The translations under genes and the position numbers were made by a program. The notes under the pieces were generated by a model. The model did no database searches. It had not been told where the DNA came from and was given only the letters and a program-made list of their open reading frames with translations. A stretch of 64,000 nt of DNA, taken from NCBI RefSeq assembly GCF_902859945.1, contig NZ_CADIKL010000029.1:36064-100063 (forward strand). Reading direction: 5' to 3'. This DNA comes from Paraburkholderia caffeinitolerans. Lineage in GTDB: Bacteria > Pseudomonadota > Gammaproteobacteria > Burkholderiales > Burkholderiaceae. Shown here piece after piece: positions 1-8,293 of the stretch (its first letter is position 1; every line of letters begins with the position of its first letter).

Positions 1-1
1 T

Positions 2-406
2 CCGAACACCGGAGCGATTCTCACGCTCGGCCCGGTGCCGGCGGCGGCCACGCTCAAGGCGGTGCAGCAGATGGGCCTCGCGGGCAAGATCTACTTCTGC
101 ACGTTCGACTTCTCCGATGAGATCGCCAAGGCGATCCGCGCGGGCACGATTCAGTTCGCCATCGACCAGCAGCCGTATCTGCAGGGCTATATCCCGGTGG
201 CCGTGCTCGCGATCGTGAAGAAAGAACATACGACCGACCCGGCGAAGATCCGCCAGATTCTCGAAGCCAATCCGAAGTTCAAGCAGCGTCTGGAAACCTA
301 CGGCCTGCAACCCTCGTACGGACCGCGCAATATCCGTTCGGGCCCGGGCTTCATCACCAAGGAGAACCTCGACAAGGTCGTGAAGTACGCGGGCCAGTAC
401 CGCTGA
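2..406 (+). CDS. Sugar ABC transporter substrate-binding protein, 3' part
   Basis: This is the C-terminal 134 residues of a periplasmic binding protein; the 5' part lies outside the window and the frame is open from base 2. The visible part has the Peripla_BP_4 (ribose/galactose-binding) pattern: an alternating strand-helix lobe with a segment FAIDQQPYLQGY, which in this family lies near the ligand and hinge, followed by a helical tail ending in KYAGQYR. It would bind sugar in the periplasm and deliver it to the permease and ATPase encoded next. Because iolCDEB follows in the same direction, inositol or a related cyclitol is the likely ligand (inference from context). A 94-nt gap separates it from the permease. 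The family call is secure; the ligand is not. Confidence 0.85.
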   Translation, partial: PNTGAILTLGPVPAAATLKAVQQMGLAGKIYFCTFDFSDEIAKAIRAGTIQFAIDQQPYLQGYIPVAVLAIVKKEHTTDPAKIRQILEANPKFKQRLETYGLQPSYGPRNIRSGPGFITKENLDKVVKYAGQYR

Positions 407-500
407 TCCCGCAGGTTAGAGAAGCGTCTTTCCGTCACCAAGCGATCGCACCCGGCGCACACCAGACGTGCGCATGGTCCGGTCGAATCAAGGAGCCATC

Positions 501-1676
501 ATGGGTGTAGCCGGCAAACACTTCCCCTCGCATGCAACGGACGACACGCAAGACCCGCGCACGGGTCAGCCGTCGTCAGCGGGGCCAGGCGCCGACGACG
601 AGCGCGTGCGGCGCGAGTCGTGGTTCGGGCATCTGCTCGGCCGCCCCGAATTTGCCGCGATTTCCGGCACCGTGCTCGTGTTCGCCGTGTTCGCGATCGG
701 CGCAGGCGGCTCCGGCATGTTCGACCTCGACGGCGTGATGAACTGGTCGCAGGTGGCTGCTTACTTAGGCATCCTTGCCGTTGGCGCCTGCCTGCTGATG
801 ATCGCCGGCGAGTTCGACCTCTCGATCGGCTCGATGATCGGCTTTGCCGGCATGATGGTGGCCATTCCCACCATGTACCTCCACTGGCCCATCGCGCTGT
901 CCATTCTGTTCGCGTTCGTGGGCTGCACCGCGCTAGGCGCATTGAACGGCTACCTCGTGATGCGCACGCGCCTGCCTTCGTTCATCGTCACGCTCGCGTT
1001 CCTGTTCATCCTGCGCGGCCTCACGCTCGCGCTCTCGATCATGTTCGCCGACCGCACGATCGTCTCCGGCGTGGGCGATGTCGCGAAAGCCGACTACATG
1101 ACCAACCTGCTCTTTCACGGCACCGCATTCAAGGGCCTCTTCGTAGCGCTCGCGCATCTTGGCATCGGCAAGATGCTCGACAACGGCCAACCGCTCGTAC
1201 CGGGCGTGCCGAAGGTCATTCTCTGGTGGTTCGCGCTCGTGGCCATCGGTGCGTTCACGCTCGCCAAGACGCGCTACGGCAACTGGGTCCTCGCCGTGGG
1301 CGGCGACGCCAACGCCGCGAAGAACGTGGGCGTGCCGGTCAAGCGCGTGAAGATCTCGCTCTTCATGCTCACCGCGTTCTGCTCGTGCCTGTTCGCCGTG
1401 CTGCAAGTGTGCGACATCGGCTCGGCCGCCGCGGACCGCGGATTGCAAAAGGAGTTCGAGGCCATCATCGCCGCGGTGATCGGCGGCACGCTGCTCACGG
1501 GCGGCTACGGCTCGGTGATCGGCGCAGCGTTCGGCGCGCTCATTTTCGGCGTCGTGCAGATCGGCATCACTTACACGAACATCGACTCGGACTGGTTCCG
1601 CGTCTTCCTTGGCGTGATGCTGCTTATCGCCGTGCTCTTCAATCATTATGTGCGCCGCCGTGTCGCGCAATCGTAA
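501..1676 (+). CDS. ABC transporter permease, RbsC/FrcC type (probable inositol uptake)
   Basis: This is a membrane subunit of a carbohydrate ABC importer, 391 aa. After a polar 50-residue N-terminus there are about ten hydrophobic segments, with the BPD_transp_2 signatures GEFDLSIGSMIGFAGM after the second helix and AAVIGGTLLTGGYGSVIGA in the C-terminal half, where it should contact the ATPase. The start at 501 is preceded by AAGGAG at 490-495; an in-frame ATG at 468 has no such site and was not chosen. The gene lies between the binding protein and the ATPase (13 nt to the next start), forming a three-part importer upstream of inositol catabolic genes. The substrate is inferred from the neighbours. 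Confidence 0.9.
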   Translation: MGVAGKHFPSHATDDTQDPRTGQPSSAGPGADDERVRRESWFGHLLGRPEFAAISGTVLVFAVFAIGAGGSGMFDLDGVMNWSQVAAYLGILAVGACLLMIAGEFDLSIGSMIGFAGMMVAIPTMYLHWPIALSILFAFVGCTALGALNGYLVMRTRLPSFIVTLAFLFILRGLTLALSIMFADRTIVSGVGDVAKADYMTNLLFHGTAFKGLFVALAHLGIGKMLDNGQPLVPGVPKVILWWFALVAIGAFTLAKTRYGNWVLAVGGDANAAKNVGVPVKRVKISLFMLTAFCSCLFAVLQVCDIGSAAADRGLQKEFEAIIAAVIGGTLLTGGYGSVIGAAFGALIFGVVQIGITYTNIDSDWFRVFLGVMLLIAVLFNHYVRRRVAQS

Positions 1677-1689
1677 GCTGGAGGCCAAC

Positions 1690-2511
1690 ATGACATCCTC
1701 GCAAAACAGCGCCGCTTCCGGTGAAAGTAGCGACACGATCCTCGCTCTCGAAAACGTCAGCAAGTACTTCGGCAAGGTCATTGCGCTCAACGGCGTCACG
1801 CTGCACCTGAAGCGCGGCGAAGTGCACTGCCTGCTCGGCGACAACGGCGCGGGCAAGTCCACGCTCATCAAAACGCTGGCCGGCGTGCACGCGCCCACCT
1901 CGGGCCAGTATTTCGTGGACGGCAAGCCCGTGCGCTTCGATTCGCCCAAGGACGCGCTCGACCTCGGCATCGCAACGGTTTATCAGGATCTCGCGCTAGT
2001 GCCGCTGCTTTCGGTGGCGCGCAACTTCTTCATGGGCCGCGAACCGCAGAAGAAGCTCTTCGGCTTCATCAACGTGATGGATCTCGATGCGAGCGCAACC
2101 ATCGCGAAAGACCGCCTTTCCGAAATGGGCATCAACGTGCGCGACCCGCATCAGGCCATCGGCACGATGTCGGGCGGCGAGCGCCAGTGCCTTGCGATCG
2201 CGCGTGCGATTCATTTCGGCGCGCGAGTGCTGATTCTCGACGAGCCAACTGCCGCGCTCGGCGTGAAGCAGAGCTTCAACGTGCTCAAGCTGATTCATAA
2301 CGCCCGCGCCAAAGGCATCTCGGTGATCTTCATCACCCACAACGTCCACCACGCCTACCCGATTGGCGACTCGTTCACGCTGCTCAATCGCGGCCGCTCG
2401 CTCGGCACGTACACGAAGGACACGATCAGCAAGAACGAGGTGCTGGACATGATGGCCGGCGGCGCGGAGATGCAGAAGATGATTGCCGAGCTCGACGGCG
2501 CGACCATTTGA
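1690..2511 (+). CDS. Sugar ABC transporter ATP-binding protein, single domain (FrcA-like)
   Basis: This cytoplasmic ATPase powers the adjacent importer. The 273-aa protein holds one ABC domain: Walker A GDNGAGKST near residues 49-57, signature MSGGERQ, Walker B VLILDEP, and a switch His in FITHN. Sugar ATPases of the RbsA/MglA class normally carry two tandem domains (about 500 aa), so this is the short FrcA-like form that must act as a homodimer. The start at 1690 follows a GGAGG-like site at 1679-1684; an in-frame ATG at 1648 lies inside the permease gene and lacks one. iolC begins 33 nt downstream, so the importer and catabolic genes probably share a transcript. Confidence 0.9.
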   Translation: MTSSQNSAASGESSDTILALENVSKYFGKVIALNGVTLHLKRGEVHCLLGDNGAGKSTLIKTLAGVHAPTSGQYFVDGKPVRFDSPKDALDLGIATVYQDLALVPLLSVARNFFMGREPQKKLFGFINVMDLDASATIAKDRLSEMGINVRDPHQAIGTMSGGERQCLAIARAIHFGARVLILDEPTAALGVKQSFNVLKLIHNARAKGISVIFITHNVHHAYPIGDSFTLLNRGRSLGTYTKDTISKNEVLDMMAGGAEMQKMIAELDGATI

Positions 2512-2544
2512 CTACGTGCGGGACCGAATACGACAGGAATGCTC

Positions 2545-4560
2545 ATGGCTCTCCCCAGCACCACCCCTTCGCGCTTCGCGAGCGCGCGCAGCCGGGACAT
2601 CGTCTGCCTTGGCCGGCTCGGCGTGGATCTCTATGCGCAGCAGGTCGGCGCGCGGCTCGAGGATGTCTCCACCTTCGCCAAGTATCTCGGCGGTTCGTCG
2701 GCGAACATCGCCTTCGGCTGCGCGCGGCTCGGCCTGAACGCGGCCATGCTCACGCGCGTCGGCGACGACCATATGGGCCGCTTCCTCACCGAAACACTCA
2801 CGAAAGAAGGCTGCGACACGAGCCACGTGCGCATCGACCGCGAGCGGCTCACCGCGCTCGTGCTGCTCGGCTTGAAAGACCGCGATACCTTTCCGCTCAT
2901 CTTCTATCGCGAGAACTGCGCCGACATGGCCGTCGACGCGGGCGACTTCGACGAAGCCTTCATTGCCTCGTCGAAAGCGTTGCTCATCACCGGCACGCAC
3001 TTCTCGACCGAACAGGTGAACCGCGCGAGCCTCGCCGCGCTCGACCACGCGCGCCGCAACAACGTGCGCACCGTGCTCGACATCGACTATCGGCCTGTGC
3101 TCTGGGGCCTGACTGGCAAGGCCGACGGCGAGACGCGCTTCATCGCGAGCGCGGGCGTGAGCGAACATCTGCAACGGATCTTGCCGCGCTTCGACCTCGT
3201 GATCGGCACCGAGGAGGAGTTCCGCATCGCGGGCGGCAAGGAAACACTCGCCGATGCGCTCAAGCGCGTGCGCGAAGTCACGGCCGCCACGCTGCTCGTG
3301 AAGCGCGGCCCGCTCGGCTGCCAGATCGTCGAGGGCGCGGTGCCCGATTCGCTCGATACGGTGCCGCTGCAGCGCGGCGTGGAAGTCGAGGTGCTCAACG
3401 TGCTCGGCGCGGGCGACGCGTTCGCGGCAGGCTTTCTTTCGGGCTGGCTGCGCGACGCACCGCTAGAGGACTGCGCGCGCGCGGCCAATGCGTGCGGCGC
3501 ACTCGTGGTCTCGCGCCACGGTTGCGCACCCGCGATGCCCACGCCGGCGGAGCTCGACTATTTCCTGCGCGAAGCCGCTGCGGACCCCGTGCGCATGCGC
3601 AGGCCCGATCGCGACGCCACGCTCGCCCGGCTGCATCGCGTGACGCCCGCGCGCAAACAGTACGACGAGGTGCTGGGCTTCGCGTTCGACCATCGCAACC
3701 AGTTCTTCGACCTCGCCCAGCAAACCGGCGCCAGCGAGGCGCGCATCTCGCACCTGAAGAACCTGTTCGTCGATGCCGTGGCACAGACCGAAAGCGCGCT
3801 CGGCCTGCATGGCCGCATCGGCGTCCTGATCGACGACCGCTACGGCCAGGACGCACTCAACGCGGCAACCGGGCGTGACTGGTGGATCGGCCGCCCCGTC
3901 GAACTGCCGGGTTCGGTACCGCTGGTGTTCGATCATGGCCGCTCGATCGGCACCACGCTCGCAGCCTGGCCCATCGGGCATACGGTCAAGTGCCTCGTGC
4001 AGTTTCATCCCGACGAGCCGGTCGAGCAGCGTCTCGAACAGGAAGCGCAACTGCGCGCGCTCTACGACGCGGTGCAGGCGAGCGGCCACGAACTGCTGCT
4101 CGAAGTGATTCCGCCGAAGCTCGATGGCAAGCCAAATGCGCCCGACACCGTCTATCGCGCGCTCAAGCGGCTCTACAACATCGGCCTTTACCCCGAGTGG
4201 TGGAAGCTCGAGCCGATGGACGCAGCGCAGTGGCGCGAGATCGATGCGCTGATCGCCGAACGCGATCCGCATTGCCGTGGCGTGGTGCTGCTCGGCCTCT
4301 CGGCACCCATCGAGCAATTGACGAGCGGCTTTCGCGCGGCGGCGGCTTCGCAGACGTGCCGCGGCTTCACGGTGGGCCGCACGATCTTCTACGAGCCGAG
4401 CCTCGCCTGGCTCGCGGGAGAAATCGACGACCAGGAATTGATCGCACGCGTGCGCCGCGCGTTCGAGACGCTGATCGCGGCCTGGCGTGCGGCGCGAAAC
4501 CAGGTACAAGGCCAGGCGCCGCGCGATGCTCACGCCAAGCATGAGGAGAAAGCAGCATGA
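2545..4560 (+). CDS. iolC: IolC-DUF2090 fusion: 5-dehydro-2-deoxygluconokinase with C-terminal aldolase-like domain
   Basis: This enzyme phosphorylates 5-dehydro-2-deoxy-D-gluconate (DKG), a late step of myo-inositol degradation. Residues about 15-335 are a PfkB-type kinase: a GGSSANIAFG substrate region near the start and the GAGD anion-hole motif with catalytic Asp291. Residues about 345-655 are a DUF2090 domain, a TIM-barrel related to class I aldolases; proteobacterial IolC proteins often have this fusion, and it may perform the following aldol cleavage (inference). The ATG at 2545 is preferred because the AGGA at 2535-2538 lies 6 nt before it but touches the alternative ATG at 2539. The stop overlaps the iolD start (ATGA), which suggests translational coupling. 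Confidence 0.93.
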   Translation: MALPSTTPSRFASARSRDIVCLGRLGVDLYAQQVGARLEDVSTFAKYLGGSSANIAFGCARLGLNAAMLTRVGDDHMGRFLTETLTKEGCDTSHVRIDRERLTALVLLGLKDRDTFPLIFYRENCADMAVDAGDFDEAFIASSKALLITGTHFSTEQVNRASLAALDHARRNNVRTVLDIDYRPVLWGLTGKADGETRFIASAGVSEHLQRILPRFDLVIGTEEEFRIAGGKETLADALKRVREVTAATLLVKRGPLGCQIVEGAVPDSLDTVPLQRGVEVEVLNVLGAGDAFAAGFLSGWLRDAPLEDCARAANACGALVVSRHGCAPAMPTPAELDYFLREAAADPVRMRRPDRDATLARLHRVTPARKQYDEVLGFAFDHRNQFFDLAQQTGASEARISHLKNLFVDAVAQTESALGLHGRIGVLIDDRYGQDALNAATGRDWWIGRPVELPGSVPLVFDHGRSIGTTLAAWPIGHTVKCLVQFHPDEPVEQRLEQEAQLRALYDAVQASGHELLLEVIPPKLDGKPNAPDTVYRALKRLYNIGLYPEWWKLEPMDAAQWREIDALIAERDPHCRGVVLLGLSAPIEQLTSGFRAAAASQTCRGFTVGRTIFYEPSLAWLAGEIDDQELIARVRRAFETLIAAWRAARNQVQGQAPRDAHAKHEEKAA

Positions 4561-6554
4561 ATCAGCGCATCGCTCCCATCGCCGGCACAGCACACACGAC
4601 GCCTGACGCCCAGCCGAACGCACCGGCCGCCACCGTACGCCTCACCACAGCACAAGCGCTGGTGCGCTTTCTCGCGGCGCAGCGCGTGGCCTGCGAAGAC
4701 GGTTCGGGCCGCACCGAGCCGCTGTTCGGCGGCGTGTTCGCCATTTTCGGGCACGGCAACGTGGCGGGCCTCGGCGAGGCGCTCTATCACTATCGCCACG
4801 AACTGCCCACGCTGCGCGCGCACAACGAGCAAGCCATGGCGCACAGCGCAATCGCTTACGCGAAGGCGCATTTCCGCCGCCGTATGATGGCCGTCACCAC
4901 GTCGATCGGCCCTGGCGCCACCAACCTCGTGACGGCTGCCGCGCTCGCACATGTGAATCGCCTGCCGCTCCTGCTCCTGCCCGGCGACACCTTCGTCTCG
5001 CGCGAACCCGACCCGGTGCTTCAGCAAGTTGAAGATCCTCATGACGGCGGCGTCTCCGCCAACGACGCGCTCAAGCCGGTATCGCGCTACTTCGACCGCA
5101 TCGTACATCCCGCGCAGTTGCTCACTGCCTTGCCACGCGCGCTGCGCGTGCTCACCGACGCCGCGCTGTGCGGCCCGGTCACGCTCGCACTGCCGCAAGA
5201 CGTGCAGGCCATGGCATGGGACTATCCCGCGAACTTCTTCACGCCGCGCCTCGTGAGTTTTCACGCGAATGCGCCGGTGCAAGCCGAGATCGACGCGGCA
5301 CTCGCGCAACTGCATCGCGCCAAGCGTCCGCTCATCGTTGCGGGCGGAGGCGTGCTCTACTCGCGCGCCACCGCTCAACTCAAGGCGCTTGCCACTGCGC
5401 GCGGCATTCCGGTGGCGGAGACGCAAGCGGGCAAAGGCGCGCTAGCCTGGGACGACCCGCTCAATGTGGGCGCGATCGGCGTAACGGGCTCGCCCGCCGC
5501 CAACGCGCTCGCGCGCGACGCCGACTGCATTCTTGCGGTGGGCACGCGCCTGCAGGACTTCACGACCGGCTCGAATTCGCTGTTCGCCCACGCGCACGTG
5601 ATCGGCCTGAACGCGAACGGCTTCGACGCACTCAAGCACAACGGGCTGGCCGTGGAGGCCGATGCGAAACTCGCGCTCGCGGCGCTGGGCGACGAGCTCC
5701 TCAACTGGCGCGCGGACGCGAACTGGACCGCCTACGCACGGCGCCTTGCCGACGAATGGCGCGCAAGCGTGGAAGCCCTCACGCATGCGCCGCAAGAGCG
5801 TCACAGTCTGCCCTACGATGCCGATGTGATCGGCGCCGTGCAGCGTTCGTCGAGCCGTTCGTATGCCGAAGACATTGTCGTGTGCGCGGCCGGCACCCTG
5901 CCCGCCGAACTGCACAAACTCTGGCGCGCCGGCCAGCCGGGTGCGTACCACGTCGAATACGGCTACTCGTGCATGGGCTACGAGATCGCGGGCGGCCTTG
6001 GCGCGAAGCTCGCGCGGCCCGAACGCGAAGTCATCGTCATGGTGGGCGACGGCAGCTATCTGATGATGAACAGCGAGATCGCCACCTCGGTGATGCTCGG
6101 CGCGAAGCTCATCATCGTCGTGCTCGACAACCGCGGCTACGGCTGCATCAACCGCCTCCAGCAGGCCTGCGGCGGCGCGCCGTTCAACAATCTGTTCGAG
6201 GACTGCGCGCAAGGGCCGCTCGGCGCGCCGCGCATCGACTTCGCCTCGCACGCACGCGCGCTGGGCGCGCAGGCCGAGCACGTCGCCAACATCGCTGAAC
6301 TCGAAACGGCGCTGCAACGCGCGCGCGCGGCGTCGCGCACCTACCTCATCAGCATCGACACCGATCCCGCGCGCACGACCGAGGAAGGCGGCTGGTGGTG
6401 GGAAGTCGCCGTACCCGAGGTGTCGACGCGTGCCGCCGTGCGCGAGGCGCGCGAGCACTACGACGCGCATCTCGCCGCGCGCAGCCGGCGCGAGCAGCCC
6501 GGCGAAGCGCAGCCCACGACTCCGCCCACACATGATGAAACGGAACCCACATGA
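4557..6554 (+). CDS. iolD: 3D-(3,5/4)-trihydroxycyclohexane-1,2-dione acylhydrolase
   Basis: This is a thiamine diphosphate enzyme that hydrolyses the ring of 3D-trihydroxycyclohexane-1,2-dione to 5-deoxy-glucuronate. At 665 aa it is a usual length for IolD. It shows the three-domain acetolactate synthase architecture: an N-terminal pyrimidine-binding part (AHNEQAMAHSAIAYAKA holds the conserved Glu), a central domain, and a C-terminal cofactor site with GDGSYLMMNSE followed by DNRGYGCINRLQQ. The start overlaps the iolC stop by 4 nt and the stop overlaps the iolE start in the same way. The first 35 residues are Ala/Pro-rich and poorly conserved. Identification is firm. Confidence 0.96.
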   Translation: MNQRIAPIAGTAHTTPDAQPNAPAATVRLTTAQALVRFLAAQRVACEDGSGRTEPLFGGVFAIFGHGNVAGLGEALYHYRHELPTLRAHNEQAMAHSAIAYAKAHFRRRMMAVTTSIGPGATNLVTAAALAHVNRLPLLLLPGDTFVSREPDPVLQQVEDPHDGGVSANDALKPVSRYFDRIVHPAQLLTALPRALRVLTDAALCGPVTLALPQDVQAMAWDYPANFFTPRLVSFHANAPVQAEIDAALAQLHRAKRPLIVAGGGVLYSRATAQLKALATARGIPVAETQAGKGALAWDDPLNVGAIGVTGSPAANALARDADCILAVGTRLQDFTTGSNSLFAHAHVIGLNANGFDALKHNGLAVEADAKLALAALGDELLNWRADANWTAYARRLADEWRASVEALTHAPQERHSLPYDADVIGAVQRSSSRSYAEDIVVCAAGTLPAELHKLWRAGQPGAYHVEYGYSCMGYEIAGGLGAKLARPEREVIVMVGDGSYLMMNSEIATSVMLGAKLIIVVLDNRGYGCINRLQQACGGAPFNNLFEDCAQGPLGAPRIDFASHARALGAQAEHVANIAELETALQRARAASRTYLISIDTDPARTTEEGGWWWEVAVPEVSTRAAVREAREHYDAHLAARSRREQPGEAQPTTPPTHDETEPT

Positions 6555-7486
6555 GCGCATTCGAAGCACGCATCGGCATCAATCCGCTGTCGTGGATGAA
6601 CGACGACCTGCCCTCGCTCGGAGGCGAAACGCCGCTCTCGGTGGCGCTCGCCGAAGGGCGAGAGATCGGCTACGAAGGCTTTGAGCTCGGCAACAAATTT
6701 CCGCGCGAACCGCAGGCGCTCAAGGCATTGCTCGCGCAGTACGATCTGTCGCTTGTGTCGGGCTGGTACTCGGGCATGCTTGCACATCGCAGCGTGGAAG
6801 CAGAGATTGCGGCCGTCGGCCCGCATCTGGACTTGCTCGCGCAAAACGGCGCCACCGTAATGGTGTATGGCGAAGTCGCCGATTCGATTCAGGGCGCGCC
6901 GCGCCCGCTCTATCAGCGCCCGCGCTTTTTCAGCGAGAAACAGTGGGACAACTATGCCGCGCGTGTCGAAGCGTTCGCGCGTCATACGCTTTCGCACGGC
7001 GTGCGGCTTGCGTATCACCATCACATGGGCGCGTATGTGGAAACGCCCGCCGACGTCGACAAACTCATGGCGCGCACGAGCGACGCCGTGGGCCTGCTGT
7101 TCGACGCGGGCCATATCACGTTCGCGGGCGGCGACCCCATAGTCGAACTCGACAAGCACATCGCGCGCGTCTGCCACGTGCACTGCAAGGACGTGCGCCC
7201 CGCCGTCGTGAAGCTCGCGCGCAACCGCAACTGGAGCTTCCTCGATGCGGTGCTGGCAGGCGCGTTCACGGTGCCCGGCGACGGCTCGGTCGATTTTCCG
7301 GCGATCGTCGCGCGCCTGAAACAGCACGGCTATCGCGGCTGGCTTGTTGTGGAAGCCGAGCAGGACCCGGTGATCGCACCCTCGTACGAATATGCGCAAA
7401 AGGGTTACCGCACACTGCGTTCGCTGATCGACTCGCCAATTAATTCGGATAACCATCAAAACGACACGAGCAAGGAGGCAGCATGA
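6551..7486 (+). CDS. iolE: Myo-inosose-2 dehydratase
   Basis: This enzyme dehydrates 2-keto-myo-inositol (scyllo-inosose) to the trihydroxycyclohexane-dione used by IolD. The 311-aa protein is a xylose-isomerase-like TIM barrel opening with IGINPLSWMNDD, typical of IolE; metal-binding and catalytic residues are expected in YHHHMGAYVE, LLFDAGHITFAGGDP and HVHCKDVR. The length matches the family. It is coupled by ATGA overlaps to iolD upstream and iolB downstream. The inositol dehydrogenase (IolG) and methylmalonate-semialdehyde dehydrogenase (IolA) needed to complete the pathway are not in the window and are presumably upstream or elsewhere. Confidence 0.96.
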   Translation: MSAFEARIGINPLSWMNDDLPSLGGETPLSVALAEGREIGYEGFELGNKFPREPQALKALLAQYDLSLVSGWYSGMLAHRSVEAEIAAVGPHLDLLAQNGATVMVYGEVADSIQGAPRPLYQRPRFFSEKQWDNYAARVEAFARHTLSHGVRLAYHHHMGAYVETPADVDKLMARTSDAVGLLFDAGHITFAGGDPIVELDKHIARVCHVHCKDVRPAVVKLARNRNWSFLDAVLAGAFTVPGDGSVDFPAIVARLKQHGYRGWLVVEAEQDPVIAPSYEYAQKGYRTLRSLIDSPINSDNHQNDTSKEAA

Positions 7487-8286
7487 GCCTGCTAGTCAAG
7501 GCCGAGCGCGAAGGCCAGACAATCGCGCGCGTCACGCCCGCCACGGCGGGCTGGCGTTATGTCGGCTTCGCCGCGTACCGGCTCGCGGCGGATGAGTTGG
7601 TCTATGTCTACGAGACGAACCGCGAAAGCTGCATCGTCGTGCTCTCGGGCGCCGTGAGTATCGAAGCAGACGGCAGGCAGTATTCGAGCCTCGGTTCGCG
7701 TGACAGCGTGTTCGAAGACGCCGCGCCCTACGCGCTCTATGTTCCACCGGGAGTGAAGGCCACGGTGCGCGCCACGCGCGAGGCCGAACTGGGCGTGGCG
7801 AGCGCGCCCGCACAAGGCACGCTGCCAGTGCGGCTCATCGAGCCCGCACAGATGCAGCGCTCGACGCGCGGCAAGAGCGCGAATACGCGCTACGTCTGCG
7901 ATATTCTTCCGCAGACCGAACCGGCGGAGTCATTGCTCGTGGTCGAAGTGCGCACGCCTTCGGGCCATTCCTCGAGCTATCCGCCGCACAAGCACGACGC
8001 CGACCGCCTGCCGCATGAAAGCGCGCTGGAAGAGACCTATTACCACCGGCTCAATCCGCGCCAGGGCTTCGCATTCCAGCGCGTCTACACCGACGCGCGC
8101 GACCTCGACGAAACCATGGCCGTAGAAGATCACGACATCGTGATGGTGCCGCGCGGCTACCATCCCGTGGTCGTGCCCTACGGCTACGATTCGTACTACC
8201 TGAACGTCATGGCGGGCCCCAAGCGCGAGTGGCACTTCCACAACGATCCCGCGCACGAATGGATCATCGAGCGCGACGCGAAGTAA
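7483..8286 (+). CDS. iolB: 5-deoxy-glucuronate isomerase
   Basis: This enzyme isomerises 5-deoxy-glucuronate to 5-dehydro-2-deoxygluconate, the substrate of IolC. The 267-aa protein is a bicupin: the N-terminal cupin carries the ETNRESCIVVLSG region and the C-terminal cupin carries SSYPPHKHD with metal-binding histidines, the later LEETYYHRL, and VPRGYHPVV. It is the last gene of the iol run and overlaps iolE by 4 nt; AGGAGGC lies just before the start. Only 7 nt separate its stop from the stop of the convergent chemoreceptor gene, and no hairpin terminator fits in that space. Confidence 0.96.
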   Translation: MSLLVKAEREGQTIARVTPATAGWRYVGFAAYRLAADELVYVYETNRESCIVVLSGAVSIEADGRQYSSLGSRDSVFEDAAPYALYVPPGVKATVRATREAELGVASAPAQGTLPVRLIEPAQMQRSTRGKSANTRYVCDILPQTEPAESLLVVEVRTPSGHSSSYPPHKHDADRLPHESALEETYYHRLNPRQGFAFQRVYTDARDLDETMAVEDHDIVMVPRGYHPVVVPYGYDSYYLNVMAGPKREWHFHNDPAHEWIIERDAK

Positions 8287-8293
8287 AGCAGTT

